Source: Acidobacteriota bacterium (lineage in GTDB: Bacteria > Acidobacteriota > Terriglobia > Terriglobales > Acidobacteriaceae). Taken from it: a stretch of DNA of 64,000 bases. The translations under genes and the position numbers were made by a program. Below are positions 35,495 to 43,726 of this stretch, one piece after another (position 1 is the stretch's first letter; every line of letters starts with the position of its first letter). Where the stretch lies: NCBI GenBank assembly GCA_003010405.1, contig PJLO01000009.1, forward strand, positions 1 to 64,000, given 5' to 3'. The notes beneath the pieces were generated by a model. That model made no database searches, had not been told where the DNA came from, and was given only the letters and a program-made list of their open reading frames with translations.

Positions 35495-35968
35495 CGCTCA
35501 TTGCCCTTTCCAATCTGCCAAGTTACAGGAACAGCGACCGACATCCCGGACTGCAATCACGCGTGCCCTAATCCCGTTTGTAATCCGGTGCGCTGATTCC
35601 TGCGAAGAAAAACCCTTTTTTATCCTGAGTGCCTCGCGTCGTTATAGCAGAGTTCAAGGCGGCCACGCCAACCAAAACTTACGGCTAAACCCGGAAGATA
35701 TCGGGCAATTTCGGGTAATTCCCACACCGAACAGGATTCATTTCTCCAGAGTTTGTGCCTGCTGAGAACATACACCACAACATACTGGGGCAGTAACACA
35801 AACGATGCTGAACGTGATCCGAACAGATTACGAAGGACCGTAAACTGCGGGAACTCAGACAATCGGAGTCGCGGTACTCCGTCATATCAACGAGCAAAAG
35901 GTGGCAATCAGAACAAAAGCCCACCAGAGGTGGGCCTTTGTTGACGTGCTGAAACTAGGTTGAACGGC
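35495..35968. other. Intergenic stretch between RNase E/G and the pil operon
   Basis: 474 bases without a convincing gene. A terminator for the RNase gene is at its left end. The rest should contain the promoter of the HTH-pil operon (minus), but no clear -35/-10 pair was found by eye. Confidence 0.6.
35910..35940 (-). terminator. Intrinsic terminator of the RNase E/G gene
   Basis: Read on the minus strand, GCCCACC and GGTGGGC form a 7-bp stem with a 3-base loop followed by TTTTGTT. It lies about 30 bases after the RNase stop codon. Confidence 0.8.
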
Positions 35969-38900
35969 TCAGTAGTTCATGTCGAACTGCTCCTGATGGA
36001 GCAGCGCATCGCTCTTCACCAGGACAGAATGTCCGAGCACTTCTTCCATCTCCTGAAGCCATTTTCCGTTGTTTGCCTTTAACTCCTTGGCAACTTCGGG
36101 GTTGACGCGCACAATGACTTCCTTGCTTTCCACATGGCGACGGATTTTTCGCATTTCAACGTAAATCTCATTGCACACCGTCTGCACGGACTTTACAAAA
36201 CCAGTCGCTTCACAGTAGGGACACGGCGTGCCGAGCGTCCGCTCCAGCGACTGCTTGACCCGCTTACGTGTGATCGCCACCAGTCCAAAATCGTTAAATT
36301 GCAGGATCTTCGACGGCGCGCGGTCCGACTTCATGGCTTCTTCCAGAGCCTGCATAACCTTTTGCCGGTTCTTGCGCTCATCCATGTCGATGAAGTCAAC
36401 TACTATGATGCCGCCGAGATCACGCAGACGAATCTGCCGCACGATCTCCTTAACCGCGTCGCAGTTGGTCTTCACAATCGTGTCTTCCAGGCGAGCCGTT
36501 TTGCCGACGTATTTCCCCGTGTTGATGTCGATCGCTACCAGCGCCTCAGTTTGATTGATCACAATGTAGCCACCGCTCTTCAGCCAAACCTTCGACTTCA
36601 GGCTCTTGTTGATCTCGTCGTTGATTCCGAACTGCTCGTACAGCGGAGTGTCCTTCGTGTACAGCTTGATGCGGCGCACAATGTTGGGCTGGAAGCGAGA
36701 GGCGAAGCGTACAACTCGCTCGTACTCGCTCTCGTTGTCCACCCATATCTGCGAGAAATCGCTCGTCACCTGGTCGCGCAGAATGCGCTCCACCAGATTC
36801 AGATCGTGATAAATCAGGGACGGGCTCTTGCTCGACTCGGCACGCGTTCGGATTTCGGACCACAAATGCTTCAGGAATCGGATGTCGGCGCGCAACTCGT
36901 CTTCCTTAATGTTCGAAGCCGCAGTGCGAACGATAAAACCGCCATGTCCGTTCTCGCGCTCGCTGGAAACAATGCGCTTCAGCCTCTGACGCTCTTCTTC
37001 ACTACTGATCTTTCGCGACACGCCAATGTGATTCACTGTCGGCATGTACACGAGGAATCGACCGGGAAGCGCAATGTGGCTGGTAATGCGGGCGCCCTTC
37101 TTGCCGATGGGCTCCTTGGCAATCTGGACCAGAATCTCCTGTCCTTCTTTCAGCAACTCGCTGATAAGAGGCAGAGCACGCGACTGCTGGCGCGCATGTA
37201 TCCGTCCTCTTCCGCGCGGCAGCGGAGCGCCACGACGTCCGCGACGTTCACGGCGGTCGATGTGTTCCGTACGATGGTGTTCTTCAGGAGCGAATGCGGG
37301 CTCGGCCTCTTCTTCACCGTGTACGCCAGGCTTCTCTTCTGTTGCTTCATCGGCGAGCAACTCCGATTCTTCAAATTCCTCGCCAGTGAAATCGTACTCA
37401 TCTTCCTCAAGATCCTGATCTTCTTCAGTTTCCCGTACAGCAGTACCGAACTGAGAGCCGTTTTCTTCTTCCATCGAGTCTCTTTCCGGTTCGCTCTCTT
37501 CATAGCGATCGCGGTGCGCGGCTAAAGCCGGCATGTCCGACTCATCCTCATCGAGTTCTTCGTGCTCGACGTCACCACCCTCGATGACAAAGCTTCCCAA
37601 CTGACTGCCATAGGAAGAGAAATTTTCTCTCGGATTTTCCGATTCGGCAGCAGTTTCTCCTTGCGCTTCCACCGGCTGTGCGGCTTCGTGCGTGTCAATA
37701 TTTTCAGAGACGCTGCCGAAAACCTTCGGAACACGATCACGCCAGGAAGGATGGGCGTGAGATTCGTGTTCATCACCACTTGCGTTTTGCTCTTCCTCGT
37801 TCGGCAGAACTTCGGGCCGAAAATCTTCGGCCTGCGCGTTTTCCGCGGATGCCGATTCGGACGGTGCAGCCTCGATCTCAACTGCCCCGATATGTGCCTC
37901 CGCGACGGGACCTTCTGAAGCAACTTCTTCGGTTACGCTTTCAGCCGGAGCCGCCGCCACTTCTTCTTGCGCTGGTTTCTCCGCTGGTTCGACTGGTTCT
38001 TTTGCAACTTCGGGTTCCATTTCCGAAACGCGGTGAGTCATCGATGACAGACTGCTTACACCCGAATAACTTGCGCTGGCCAAAGGCTCATCCGGATTCG
38101 CCGCAGCCTGGTCCGGCGCGACCTCTTCGACCGGAGCTTCGGTCTCGAGCGGCTCGACATAGACTGATTCGCACCCCGCAGCCAGGTCAATCGGAGCGAT
38201 AGGCTCTTGCCCGGCTGAAACGGAGGCCTCAGCTTCGGCTATATTCCCCGCTGGAGCAGTGACTTCCGTTTTTCCCTGAGCAGCTAAGGGCTCGATACCC
38301 CGATATTTTGAAATGGATTCGCCCGGAAGAACGATTGGGGTGTAGTTCTCTGGCAAGACAAAACTCTCGGTCTCGCGTGGCTCTCGCCCGCGATCGCGCC
38401 CACGATTGCCACGGCGTCCACGTCCACCTCTGGACCGGCCCCAATTGCGCTCAGAATCTTCACTCGAACCACTCTCTGCAGCAGGAGCCGCCGCAGACTC
38501 CTCACCTTCGGGGCGATTGTATTTAGAGATCGACTCACCTGGCAGCACCATTGGAGTGCGGGTACCAGCAGGTGCATCTTCGGAGCTGACATCTTCTGCC
38601 CTCCCGTCGGCTTCAAACCCGGGTTCAGACTCGGGAAATTCTTCTGACTCGTCCACAGTGCGGGACAAACCGTGAACCACAAGTCCACGTGGCTCGAATC
38701 CACGTAGTTCGCGCTTTCTTGGGGCTGCAGCAGATTCGCGATCAGCCAGTTCCTCTTCGGAACCTCCTTCGATTTCTAGCGAAGCTCCCGCTAAAGATTC
38801 AGGTTCGGCGGCGGTATGCTGCGCGTCAACTTGGCGATCCGCCGGCATACGGTCGCGCCCACCCCGTCTACCGCGGCGTCGGCGGCGTCCGCGCCAACGA

Positions 38901-39301
38901 GGTGTGCCAGCCTCTCTTCCCTCGCTCGGCAAGGAGGAGCCTTCGCTTTCCGCAACAGCTTCCTCTTTAGGTTCTTCGGAACTTTCTTCTTCGGTAACCT
39001 GCGGTTCGGCAATAATCAGACTATTGCCGGTTATCTTCACATCTCCAAATTCGGCGTCCTCATCTTCATCCTGAAGCTCTAAAAAGTCCGAAACATAGAG
39101 AAAAGCATCGCGTTCCAACCCGATGTCAACGAATGCCGACTGCATGCCGGGCAGCACGCGAGTAACGCGGCCCTTGTAAATAGATCCCGCCAGCGTGTAC
39201 TCATTCTCCCGTTCGAAGTACACTTCGGCGAGTTGATCGTCTTCCACCAACGCCACTTTGGTTTCATGGGGCGTAGTCGAAACGTACAATTCCTTATTCA
39301 T
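35969..39301 (-). CDS. Ribonuclease E/G with a roughly 600-residue disordered insertion in the S1 domain
   Basis: A 1110-residue endoribonuclease of the RNase E/G family. The ATG at 39301 has GGGAG upstream. The N-terminal S1 half is at about residues 1-95 (GSIYKGRVTRVLPGMQSAFV, then ERDAFLYVSDF). The second half resumes near 709 (LISELLKEGQEILVQIAKEP). In between lies an acidic, Ala/Glu-rich segment with arginine-rich blocks (RWRGRRRRRGRRGGRDR; GRGRRGNRGRDRGREPR) and two copies of VLPGESISKY. Core catalytic features are kept: the Mg-binding Asp near 927 (AIDINTGKYVGK) and near 967 (VDFIDMDERKNRQ), and the Zn-link CPYC near 1025. Without the insertion the core is about 500 residues, close to RNase G. 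The protein lacks the C-terminal scaffold of E. coli RNase E; the insertion may replace it. It lies downstream of rodA. Confidence 0.92.
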   Translation of the reverse strand: MNKELYVSTTPHETKVALVEDDQLAEVYFERENEYTLAGSIYKGRVTRVLPGMQSAFVDIGLERDAFLYVSDFLELQDEDEDAEFGDVKITGNSLIIAEPQVTEEESSEEPKEEAVAESEGSSLPSEGREAGTPRWRGRRRRRGRRGGRDRMPADRQVDAQHTAAEPESLAGASLEIEGGSEEELADRESAAAPRKRELRGFEPRGLVVHGLSRTVDESEEFPESEPGFEADGRAEDVSSEDAPAGTRTPMVLPGESISKYNRPEGEESAAAPAAESGSSEDSERNWGRSRGGRGRRGNRGRDRGREPRETESFVLPENYTPIVLPGESISKYRGIEPLAAQGKTEVTAPAGNIAEAEASVSAGQEPIAPIDLAAGCESVYVEPLETEAPVEEVAPDQAAANPDEPLASASYSGVSSLSSMTHRVSEMEPEVAKEPVEPAEKPAQEEVAAAPAESVTEEVASEGPVAEAHIGAVEIEAAPSESASAENAQAEDFRPEVLPNEEEQNASGDEHESHAHPSWRDRVPKVFGSVSENIDTHEAAQPVEAQGETAAESENPRENFSSYGSQLGSFVIEGGDVEHEELDEDESDMPALAAHRDRYEESEPERDSMEEENGSQFGTAVRETEEDQDLEEDEYDFTGEEFEESELLADEATEEKPGVHGEEEAEPAFAPEEHHRTEHIDRRERRGRRGAPLPRGRGRIHARQQSRALPLISELLKEGQEILVQIAKEPIGKKGARITSHIALPGRFLVYMPTVNHIGVSRKISSEEERQRLKRIVSSERENGHGGFIVRTAASNIKEDELRADIRFLKHLWSEIRTRAESSKSPSLIYHDLNLVERILRDQVTSDFSQIWVDNESEYERVVRFASRFQPNIVRRIKLYTKDTPLYEQFGINDEINKSLKSKVWLKSGGYIVINQTEALVAIDINTGKYVGKTARLEDTIVKTNCDAVKEIVRQIRLRDLGGIIVVDFIDMDERKNRQKVMQALEEAMKSDRAPSKILQFNDFGLVAITRKRVKQSLERTLGTPCPYCEATGFVKSVQTVCNEIYVEMRKIRRHVESKEVIVRVNPEVAKELKANNGKWLQEMEEVLGHSVLVKSDALLHQEQFDMNY
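38303..38332 (-). repeat. VLPGESISKY motif, copy 2
   Basis: Encodes the ten-residue motif VLPGESISKY, preceded by TPI, in the RNase insertion. Nine of its ten codons differ from copy 1 only at synonymous positions. Confidence 0.85.
38519..38548 (-). repeat. VLPGESISKY motif, copy 1
   Basis: Encodes VLPGESISKY, preceded by TPM, 72 codons before copy 2. The identical protein sequence with different codons points to selection on the peptide rather than recent duplication. Confidence 0.85.
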
Positions 39302-39928
39302 TTTCGCTCCCGGCCTACTCGAACTGAGCAGGCTGTTGTGAGCCGGAAGCAGCAAGGCAGGAAGGTCAGTTTTGAAGATCAGTGCGCCGAACCGCGTTCT
39401 CTGGCCTTTCTGCCAGGAAACGCAGCGAAGTTCACCCGCTCAACAAGTTTTGAGAGGATCATGCCGCCAGTTCCGCCATGGTGCTCCGCACCATTCTGGG
39501 TTCCGACTGCTTTGAATATGAACCTGTGCACCGATTCCGTACTCCCCGGGTCTGTTGTACCCGGTCCGGTTCCGCCGCATTTTTTTGGGTTTTGTGGCCA
39601 CTTCTCTCCTGCATTCCCTGAAACCTAACTGGAATACCGGATGGGGCCGTTCCCTGCCCTGCAATGCAGCGTCAATCTTCAGTCCCTGACCGGCCTCGTT
39701 GCTGGCCGGCTTGCCCTCCCACTGAGGGCTCCATCTCGTGCGGCTTGGGTTTCCCCGCCGAAAGCCCCGGCGATCACCGCCGGAGACCCACTCCCTCCGC
39801 CGTCTTACTGGCGGCTCTCCTGGGATTTTGCAATAAAAACTTGTGCTCCGCGGGCCTCTTTATGGCCTTCGCGGACGCCGCGAAGCGCTACCGCGCTTCC
39901 GGAACTTCGGTACTTCATACGCGCCGCC
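39302..39928. other. 627-bp non-coding gap between rodA and RNase E/G genes
   Basis: No convincing gene is seen; a few short frames (such as one at 39440-39664 minus) have no family resemblance. The left part should be the promoter and leader of the RNase gene, which in E. coli is auto-regulated through its 5' leader. The right end, just after rodA, is dense in hairpins: 39867-39885 (8-bp stem CTTCGCGG, 3-base loop) and an overlapping one at 39882-39899 (GAAGCG/CGCTTC). Another stem, CCGGCC/GGCCGG, is near 39689-39708. Confidence 0.55.
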
Positions 39929-41020
39929 CTAGTTCACAAACCGGCGCATGCGAACATTCATCACAATGCCAAGTGCCGCGAACGTGAACAGGATCGACGA
40001 TCCACCGTAGCTCATCAATGGAAGCGGTATGCCCGTCACGGGCACAAACCCCACAACCATTCCCACGTTTACCAAGACGTGGAATGCCAGCACCGCGACC
40101 ACTCCCATGATCAAGAAGACCCCGGCCCGGTCCGGCGCCGTTTGTGCGTCGTGTATCAGACGCATCAACACCCCAAAGTATAACAGCAATAACAATAATG
40201 CGCCGACAAAGCCGTGTTCCTCGCTCCAGGCCGCGAAAATGAAATCAGTATGCGGAACAGGAAGGAATTGCCCCTGTGTTTGTGTCCCTTTTGCCACGCC
40301 TTTGCCCCACATTCCTCCTGACCCAACGGCCACCAGTGACTGAATCACCTGGTACCCAGAGCCATGCGAATCCGCCTCTGGTTCAACAAAGGTCGCAATC
40401 CTTTCTTTTTGGTATGGCTTTAGCCCCCATTTCCAAGCGACCGGCGTCAGTACGGAGGCAATAATCAGCAAAATCAATCCGTGTTTGGCCTTCATACCCC
40501 CCAAAATCAAGGCCATTATGGAGATTGGGATATAGGTAAGCGTCGTGCCCAAGTCTGGCTGCTTTAGCACAAGCAGCATCGGAAACAGCACAACCAATCC
40601 AGCGTTCACAAGCTCGCGAAAGGGGAGTTCTTTCTCCGTGTAATCGGCGAAATACTTCGCCATCGTCAGAATCAATACCAGTTTCACCCATTCCGAAGGC
40701 TGGAAATGAAAGATTCTGAAATCTATCCAACGCCTGGCACCCAAATACTTCTTGCCGAACAACAATACGGAAACCAGCGACACCAGACTGAAGCCGTACA
40801 ACCAGGGCACCATTTCGAGCAGCGCCTGATAGTTGACCAGGCTGATCAGGAACATCAGCGCTACTCCTACTATGATCCAGTACACCTGCTTAAGGTGCAT
40901 TCCCTCAAATTTGGTGTGCAGCGTCGCCGAGTAGATTTCTGAAACGCCAAGCGCGCAAATGATCAGGACGAAAACAAACAGTACCCAATCGAAATCGCGG
41001 AAACGTATGTAACGGCTCAA
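39929..41020 (-). CDS. rodA: Peptidoglycan glycosyltransferase RodA
   Basis: A 363-residue SEDS-family polymerase that builds lateral-wall peptidoglycan with PBP2. Ten membrane helices are predicted. The TTG at 41020 is preferred: it overlaps the mrdA stop (TTGA), has AGGAG upstream, and gives the normal family length, whereas the longer frame adds about 80 non-homologous residues. SEDS signatures seen are FGKKYLGARRWIDF, FQPSEWVKLVLIL, KQPDLGTTLTYIPI, YQVIQSLVAVGSGGMWGKG, and GIPLPLMSYGGSSIL near the end. It is last in the mre-mrd operon. Confidence 0.93.
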   Translation of the reverse strand: MSRYIRFRDFDWVLFVFVLIICALGVSEIYSATLHTKFEGMHLKQVYWIIVGVALMFLISLVNYQALLEMVPWLYGFSLVSLVSVLLFGKKYLGARRWIDFRIFHFQPSEWVKLVLILTMAKYFADYTEKELPFRELVNAGLVVLFPMLLVLKQPDLGTTLTYIPISIMALILGGMKAKHGLILLIIASVLTPVAWKWGLKPYQKERIATFVEPEADSHGSGYQVIQSLVAVGSGGMWGKGVAKGTQTQGQFLPVPHTDFIFAAWSEEHGFVGALLLLLLYFGVLMRLIHDAQTAPDRAGVFLIMGVVAVLAFHVLVNVGMVVGFVPVTGIPLPLMSYGGSSILFTFAALGIVMNVRMRRFVN

Positions 41021-43167
41021 CGCGTTTCTCCTGCCCGCCAGAGCGGCTCCGGCAACACCCCGACCACGACGGGAAGATTGTCCCAAGGTGCGTGTTTCTT
41101 GCGCTCCGGCAAATTGTTGTTTTGGCCAGGAGCGGTGTTCATCGCAAACTGCTCCAAGCCCGGTGCGGCCACGGCGCGACGGAATTTCTGTTCGCCATTC
41201 TCCACGCGGAAGCGTGCAGCCAGCAGGTGCCCTGAGTCGCTGCCACCCTCGCTCCAAAGCCCTGTGATTTCAGTTGGCTTGCTAGCTCTTGCGGCTGCTG
41301 GAGGCGGCACTGATCCCGGCGCACGCTCACCCGGAGTGGAATCTTCAGCAGGAGGTTTCAGATGTTGCATCGGCTTGTGATTCTTCTTGTCCTCGTATGC
41401 CTTAATCACCCGTGTAGCGAGTCGCGCAGCCAGTGCTCCGTGCTCGCCTCCTTCAAACAAAACGCAGACCACAATATCCGGATTGCGGCGTGGCGTGAAG
41501 CCCACAAACCATCCGTTGTCTTTGTAAGCGCCCTTGTTTGCCACTTTCGCCTTCAAGGTGTTCGAGATGGTCTGGGCCGATCCGGTTTTACCTGCTATGT
41601 CCACGCCCGCTATGTGCGCACTCGGGGCCGTGCCCTGCGGCAGCAATACTTCGCTCATTGCATCGGTAATTGTCTGCCAGCCAGCCGGGTCAATCGGTAT
41701 TTCCTTCTTGTCGGTGTAGTGCAGCGCGCTGCGGTAGTTGCCGGGAACCTTGTCCGGAAACACTACATGCGGACGCACCATAAGCCCGCCCATCGAGATC
41801 GCGCTTGCCGCCCGCAACAGTTGCACAGGGGTCGTCGCAACGGCACCCTGCCCGATCCCCACGGAGATGGTTTCTCCGGCATACCATTTCTGGCGGAAAT
41901 TCTTCAACTTCCACTCTTCGCTCGGCATGACGCCGCTAACTTCCTGGGGAAGGTCAATGCCCGTCTTTTGCCCAAGTCCCAGGGCCGCCGCGTACTTTGC
42001 AATGCGCCCAATACCCAACCGCTCCGCGAGCGTATAGAAGAAAACATCGCAAGACTGATAGATGCCCTTGGTGAGGCCCACCGAACCGTGCGCCCCCTTC
42101 ACCCAACACTTGAAGTAGCGGCCATAAAAAGACGCGCCGCCCCCGCAATTCACATGCAGGTTTTGCGCGATCCCTTCCTGCCACCCGGCTACGCTCATGA
42201 TGATCTTGAAGACGGAACCGGGCGCCAGCTGCGCCTGAATCGCCTTGTTCAGAAGCGGCTTGCCAGGGTCAGTGAGCAGAGCATTCCACTCCTTCGAGGA
42301 GATTCGTACCGCAAACGCATTCGGGTCAAAAGTCGGACGGCTCACCATCGCAAGAACTTCGCCGGTTTTCGGATCCATTGCCACGATCGCTCCCGGCTTG
42401 TCTCCAATTGCCTCTTCAGCGGCGATCTGCAAATCCAGATCAATGGTCAACTGCAGTGTCTGGCCAGCAACCGCCGGTGAATCGCTCAACTCGCCAACTT
42501 CTTTTCCCTTGCTGTTCACCAGCACGCGCCGAGACCCGTTCTTGCCCATGAGCATGTCGTTGTACTCGGCTTCAACGCCGCTCTGTCCCACCACGTCTCC
42601 AGAGTTATAAAGCTCATAGCGCGGATTGTTCAGCATGTCTTCGCTGACTTCGCCGACATAGCCAACCAAGTGCGCCATGAATCCGTTTTTCGGATACAGA
42701 CGCCGATGCACGATAATCGTGTCCAACTCAGGAAGTTCGTTGCGGTGCGATTCAATGAATGCAAGCTCGTCAGGTGTGATGTCGTACTTGATGAAGATTG
42801 GCTGATAGCCGGGCAGAGCCGAGAGCTTCTTCACTCGGGTTTTCAGTTCGACAGGGTCCAGGTGTAACCCTTCGGCTATTACGTCCAGGTTGCCGTCGCA
42901 GGCTTTGCCTTGCGAGCGCAATAACAGTGCCGAGAACGAGGGATAATTATCAACAACGGGTCGGCCTTCTCGATCCAGCAGTCTTCCGCGAGGCGCCAGA
43001 ATGGGAACTTCTTTCACGCGATTCTGCTCGGCCATGTTCGCATAAGTGTCCGAGTGCAGAATCTGTAATCGCCACAACCCGAAAATCAATAGAACAAAAA
43101 TGCCCAGGACGACATACTGCACGATTGCCAAGCGAATTAGTGGAACTTTTTCTTCGCGACCATTCAT
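41017..43167 (-). CDS. mrdA: Penicillin-binding protein 2 (peptidoglycan transpeptidase)
   Basis: A 716-residue class B PBP for rod-shape elongation. One N-terminal membrane helix (about 9-30) is followed by the dimerisation domain (VPILAPRGRLLDREGRPVVD near 53) and the transpeptidase domain. The active-site SXXK is in APGSVFKIIMS near residue 315, the second motif is SCD in YQSCDVFFYTLAE, and the third is KTG in DIAGKTGSAQT. A C-terminal tail of about 100 residues beyond the usual end is Pro/Ala/Glu-rich and probably disordered. It is translationally coupled to rodA. Confidence 0.94.
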   Translation of the reverse strand: MNGREEKVPLIRLAIVQYVVLGIFVLLIFGLWRLQILHSDTYANMAEQNRVKEVPILAPRGRLLDREGRPVVDNYPSFSALLLRSQGKACDGNLDVIAEGLHLDPVELKTRVKKLSALPGYQPIFIKYDITPDELAFIESHRNELPELDTIIVHRRLYPKNGFMAHLVGYVGEVSEDMLNNPRYELYNSGDVVGQSGVEAEYNDMLMGKNGSRRVLVNSKGKEVGELSDSPAVAGQTLQLTIDLDLQIAAEEAIGDKPGAIVAMDPKTGEVLAMVSRPTFDPNAFAVRISSKEWNALLTDPGKPLLNKAIQAQLAPGSVFKIIMSVAGWQEGIAQNLHVNCGGGASFYGRYFKCWVKGAHGSVGLTKGIYQSCDVFFYTLAERLGIGRIAKYAAALGLGQKTGIDLPQEVSGVMPSEEWKLKNFRQKWYAGETISVGIGQGAVATTPVQLLRAASAISMGGLMVRPHVVFPDKVPGNYRSALHYTDKKEIPIDPAGWQTITDAMSEVLLPQGTAPSAHIAGVDIAGKTGSAQTISNTLKAKVANKGAYKDNGWFVGFTPRRNPDIVVCVLFEGGEHGALAARLATRVIKAYEDKKNHKPMQHLKPPAEDSTPGERAPGSVPPPAAARASKPTEITGLWSEGGSDSGHLLAARFRVENGEQKFRRAVAAPGLEQFAMNTAPGQNNNLPERKKHAPWDNLPVVVGVLPEPLWRAGETR

Positions 43168-43198
43168 ACCAAAAGAAACTGCACTCGAATCTCGGCTT

Positions 43199-43726
43199 CT
43201 ACTCTCGGATTTTAAAGCGGCTCAACAGGGCAAATAGAAAGACCGCCATCACCGAGTTAGCAGCCGCAGCTCCGGCTTCATACCCGAAATTGATACTGAT
43301 TGATTGCCCCATCAACTCATGTTCAATGCCCAGAAACACCGCCCGGTGAAATACATAAAAAACGAACGCGAGCAGGAACCGAGAGCCCGGATTGTCAACG
43401 TCAATCCGGATTCCTATGGATGAAGCGAGGTAGCCGACCAGTGTTTTCGCAATTCCAAACGCCCCGAAAGGCGTGCGAGTCAATCCGTCCTGCAACAATC
43501 CGATCGCCGCCCCAGTTAGAGTCCCGCTCAACTGATTTCTTCGTGACACGGCAAAAAAGATCGTTAGCAATAATCCAAAATCGAAGACCCGGAGATAGTG
43601 GAACCTGACGGGGATCCACGCCTGCAAGCCGAAAAGCAGCAAAGGCAAGCCCACCGATACCGGCCACGAAAAGCTATAGACGTCAACTTGCTCGCGTGAT
43701 GTATAGCTGAGATTTGTAGGTCTCAC
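43199..43726 (-). CDS. mreD: Rod shape-determining protein MreD
   Basis: A 175-residue membrane protein with about five helices, start GTG overlapping the mreC stop (GTGA). The sequence is typical for the poorly conserved MreD family (a GLLQDGLTRTPFGAFGIAKT segment near residues 76-95 and an IDVDNPGSRFLLAF loop). It links MreC to the elongasome. It lies 31 bp upstream of mrdA. Confidence 0.85.
   Translation of the reverse strand: MRPTNLSYTSREQVDVYSFSWPVSVGLPLLLFGLQAWIPVRFHYLRVFDFGLLLTIFFAVSRRNQLSGTLTGAAIGLLQDGLTRTPFGAFGIAKTLVGYLASSIGIRIDVDNPGSRFLLAFVFYVFHRAVFLGIEHELMGQSISINFGYEAGAAAANSVMAVFLFALLSRFKIRE

Noticed and set aside
35620..35862. Possible small gene in the gap before the pil operon
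   Set aside because: No Shine-Dalgarno, no recognisable domain and an overlapping alternative frame of equal quality.
36134..37525. 463-residue plus-strand frame opposite the RNase E/G gene
   Set aside because: It overlaps the catalytic core on the other strand and shows no protein family features.
39440..39664. Possible small basic protein between rodA and the RNase gene
   Set aside because: No good Shine-Dalgarno or family resemblance, and several short frames overlap; more likely untranslated.
41362..42480. 372-residue plus-strand frame opposite mrdA
   Set aside because: Antisense to the conserved transpeptidase domain; its Arg/His-rich composition fits a shadow.
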